Positions 62,520 through 64,000 of a DNA stretch of 64,000 nt are shown here, piece by piece (the first letter of the stretch is position 1; every line of letters starts with the position of its first letter). Both the position numbers and the translations under genes were made by a program. Location: contig NZ_JAQSIO010000004.1 of the NCBI RefSeq assembly GCF_028649455.1, positions 542,617 through 606,616 of the forward strand, read 5' to 3'. The notes below the pieces were generated by a model. The model ran no database searches. It was not told the origin of the DNA and worked only from the letters and a program-made list of their open reading frames with translations. Source of the stretch: Curvibacter microcysteis. Lineage in GTDB: Bacteria > Pseudomonadota > Gammaproteobacteria > Burkholderiales > Burkholderiaceae_C.

Positions 62520-63842
62520 ATGGCGCGTCCTAAAAACGATGCAGCAGTGGACCTGAGCGAAGCGAGAGAGCTCACGGCCGGTGTGATTGAACGATTGCAG
62601 TGCCCGCCGGGCAAGGCGCAAGCCTTTTTGCGTGACCGCAAGTCACCCTCTTTGCGGGTGCGCGTCACGGCCAGCGGGGCCAAATCATTTGTGTTTGAGT
62701 CCAAGCTCAACCGAACCAACATCCGGCGCACGATTGGGGATGTTCGGAGCTGGACCATTGAGGCCGCCCGGGCAGAAGCCAACCGCTTGCGGGTGGAGCT
62801 GGATGGGGGCAATGACCCCCGCGAACTGGAACGCGAACGCCTGGAAGCCAAAGCCGCCAAGGCCGCGCAAAAGGTGGCCCAGGCCGTGACCGTGGGCGAG
62901 GCCTGGAGCGCTTACGTCGAAGCCCGGCGCCCACGCTGGGGCGATCTGCATTACCGCGACCACATCGCCAAGGCCAAGGCAGGCGGCGAGCCCGCCACAC
63001 GCGGCACACGGGGCCGCAAAGAAACTGTGGCCGGGCCGCTGTACCCCTTGATGCAAATGCCCCTGCGCGAACTGACCGCGAGCGCCATCTCGGCCTGGGC
63101 AGAATCTGAAACCCAAACCCGCCCCACAGCTACCGCCTTGTCGTGGCGTTTGCTGCGGGGCTTTTTGAGTTGGTGCAGCGAACAAAGCCAATACGCCCAG
63201 GTGCTGCCCCCACAAAACCCGGCCAAGGCCAAGGTGGTGCGAGAAGTGGTCGCCAAGCCGAAGGCCAAGCAAGACGTTTTGCAACGCGAGCAATTGCCCG
63301 CTTGGTTTGCGGCCGTGAAGCAGTTGAGCAACCAGTCCGCCGCGAACTACCTGCAAATCTTGCTGCTGACCGGCGCCCGCCCGGGCGAAGTGCTGGCCTT
63401 GCGCTGGGAAGACGTGAACGAGAAATGGAAAGGCCTGACCATCCGCGACAAAGTGGAAGGCGAACGGACCATCCCCCTGACCCCTTATGTGGCCCAACTG
63501 TTGAGCCAACAACCCCGCATCAATGATTGGGTGTTTGCCAGCCGATCCAGCGACCCGAAGATGGCCGACAAGCCGATGAGCACGCCCCACAAACTGCATG
63601 AGCAGGCTTGCGCGGTGGCAGGCCTGGAGGGGCTGACCCTGCATGGCCTGCGGCGCTCATTCAAGACGCTGACTGAATGGGTTGAGGCACCGACCGGGGT
63701 GGTTGCGCAGATCATGGGGCACAAGCCGAGTGCGACGGCGGAGAAGCATTACACAGTGAGGCCGCTGGATCTGTTGAGGATGTATCACGAGAGGATTGAA
63801 GGGTGGGTGCTGGGGCAGGCTGGGGTTGGGATATCGGTGTGA
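62520..63842 (+). CDS. int: Tyrosine recombinase/integrase
   Basis: A 440-residue phage/island-type integrase. An N-terminal arm-binding-type domain (SPSLRVRVTASGAKSFVFES, then TIGDVRSWTIEAARAEANRL) precedes a core-binding domain and the catalytic domain. Catalytic residues: arginine in LTGARPGEVLALRWEDV, HxxR in LHGLRRSFKTL, histidine in IMGHKPSA and tyrosine in KHYTV. The start is the ATG at 62520 (MARPKNDAAVDLSEAREL); the frame is open upstream to 62370 but passes through the repeats. It abuts a tRNA 3' remnant, so it probably catalysed insertion there. An IS30-type element starts 39 bp after its stop. Confidence 0.93.
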   Translation: MARPKNDAAVDLSEARELTAGVIERLQCPPGKAQAFLRDRKSPSLRVRVTASGAKSFVFESKLNRTNIRRTIGDVRSWTIEAARAEANRLRVELDGGNDPRELERERLEAKAAKAAQKVAQAVTVGEAWSAYVEARRPRWGDLHYRDHIAKAKAGGEPATRGTRGRKETVAGPLYPLMQMPLRELTASAISAWAESETQTRPTATALSWRLLRGFLSWCSEQSQYAQVLPPQNPAKAKVVREVVAKPKAKQDVLQREQLPAWFAAVKQLSNQSAANYLQILLLTGARPGEVLALRWEDVNEKWKGLTIRDKVEGERTIPLTPYVAQLLSQQPRINDWVFASRSSDPKMADKPMSTPHKLHEQACAVAGLEGLTLHGLRRSFKTLTEWVEAPTGVVAQIMGHKPSATAEKHYTVRPLDLLRMYHERIEGWVLGQAGVGISV

Positions 63843-63881
63843 GCGTGATGCTTAAAGAGCGCGCGTCTGCTTTCGGCGGCG

Positions 63882-64000
63882 GATTCAACCGGTCGATGCA
63901 ACACACTGATAACTGCGTAAGCAGACGGAGTGTTGCAAATGAAGTATCGGACACGAAACTACTACACCGACAGCCAAAAGGCGCTGATGTGGGACCGCTG
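63882..64000 (+). mobile_element. IS30-family insertion sequence, left end (truncated by window)
   Basis: Begins about 63882 with GATTCAACCGGTCGATGCAA, like IS30-family terminal repeats. TGCAACAC (63897-63904) and GTGTTGCA (63930-63937) form a dyad, with a small CTGC-GTAA-GCAG hairpin between, just before the transposase start. The right end lies outside the window, so terminal repeats cannot be compared. Confidence 0.75.
63939..64000 (+). CDS. IS30-family transposase, N-terminal fragment
   Basis: The ATG at 63939, with a GGAG 9 nt upstream, opens a frame reading MKYRTRNYYTDSQKALMWDR to the window edge. This is characteristic of the N-terminus of IS30-type DDE transposases. Only about 20 residues are visible, so integrity cannot be judged. 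Confidence 0.8.
   Translation, partial: MKYRTRNYYTDSQKALMWDR

Overview
High-G+C chromosomal DNA from a betaproteobacterium. The gene content and order (rpoZ with gmk and a bifunctional Rel, yicC/rph/rdgB/hemW with a Ser/Thr kinase-PP2C pair, monomeric isocitrate dehydrogenase, TRAP transporters, DUF2147 and DUF2177 genes, many divergently placed regulators) and the style of the intergenic repeat suggest Burkholderiales, most likely Comamonadaceae. The family is an inference; no rRNA lies in the window. Most of the window is compact ordinary chromosome. The right edge, from about 62.3 kb, is mobile DNA.

Layout. 0-1.4 kb: 3' part of a Baeyer-Villiger-type flavin monooxygenase. 1.5-4.6 kb: monomeric NADP isocitrate dehydrogenase and a DUF2177 membrane protein. 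4.5-10.2 kb: leftward operon Ser/Thr kinase > PP2C phosphatase > rph > rdgB > hemW, with yicC divergent. 10.2-19.7 kb: leftward fatty-acid beta-oxidation cluster (TetR regulator, acyl-CoA dehydrogenase, DUF2147 protein, FadB-like enzyme, two thioesterases, thiolase, enoyl-CoA hydratase), interrupted at 12.0-12.5 kb by a 137-bp tandem repeat. 19.8-25.6 kb: regulator-rich stretch (siderophore-interacting protein/MarR, SDR/LysR, Crp-like regulator/Mpo1-like protein, LacI). 25.7-29.2 kb: gluconokinase and a TRAP transporter under two perfect LacI palindromes. 29.3-34.3 kb: PhnD-like binding protein with a PAS histidine kinase, a DUF2252 protein and a PsiF-repeat protein. 34.6-38.4 kb: gmk-rpoZ-rel and greB. 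38.6-45.4 kb: polyphosphate locus with three polyphosphate kinases, a SulP transporter and a channel-like membrane protein. 45.6-52.2 kb: RbbA-type ABC export system with adaptor and outer-membrane lipoprotein. 52.4-54.2 kb: unexplained GC-rich structured segment, tRNA-Arg, nuclease, zinc-ribbon protein. 54.3-62.0 kb: Lrp/ornithine cyclodeaminase pair, two small proteins, metallo-beta-lactamase-fold hydrolase, nitroreductase, trypsin-like protease, a second RelA/SpoT-domain protein, M20 carboxypeptidase. 62.3-64.0 kb: 3' remnant of a CAT-anticodon tRNA, integration-type repeats, tyrosine recombinase, start of an IS30-family element.

The most interesting arrangement is 40.3-45.4 kb. A PPK2, a SulP anion transporter, PPK1 and a small channel-like membrane protein form one tightly packed leftward operon (15-nt gap, 4-nt overlap, 1-nt overlap), facing a two-domain class II PPK2. 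With two alarmone-synthetase-family genes and a PsiF protein in the same window, this suggests linked polyphosphate, phosphate and stringent-response physiology. That link is inference. All protein identities come from reading translations and motifs; no database search was run.
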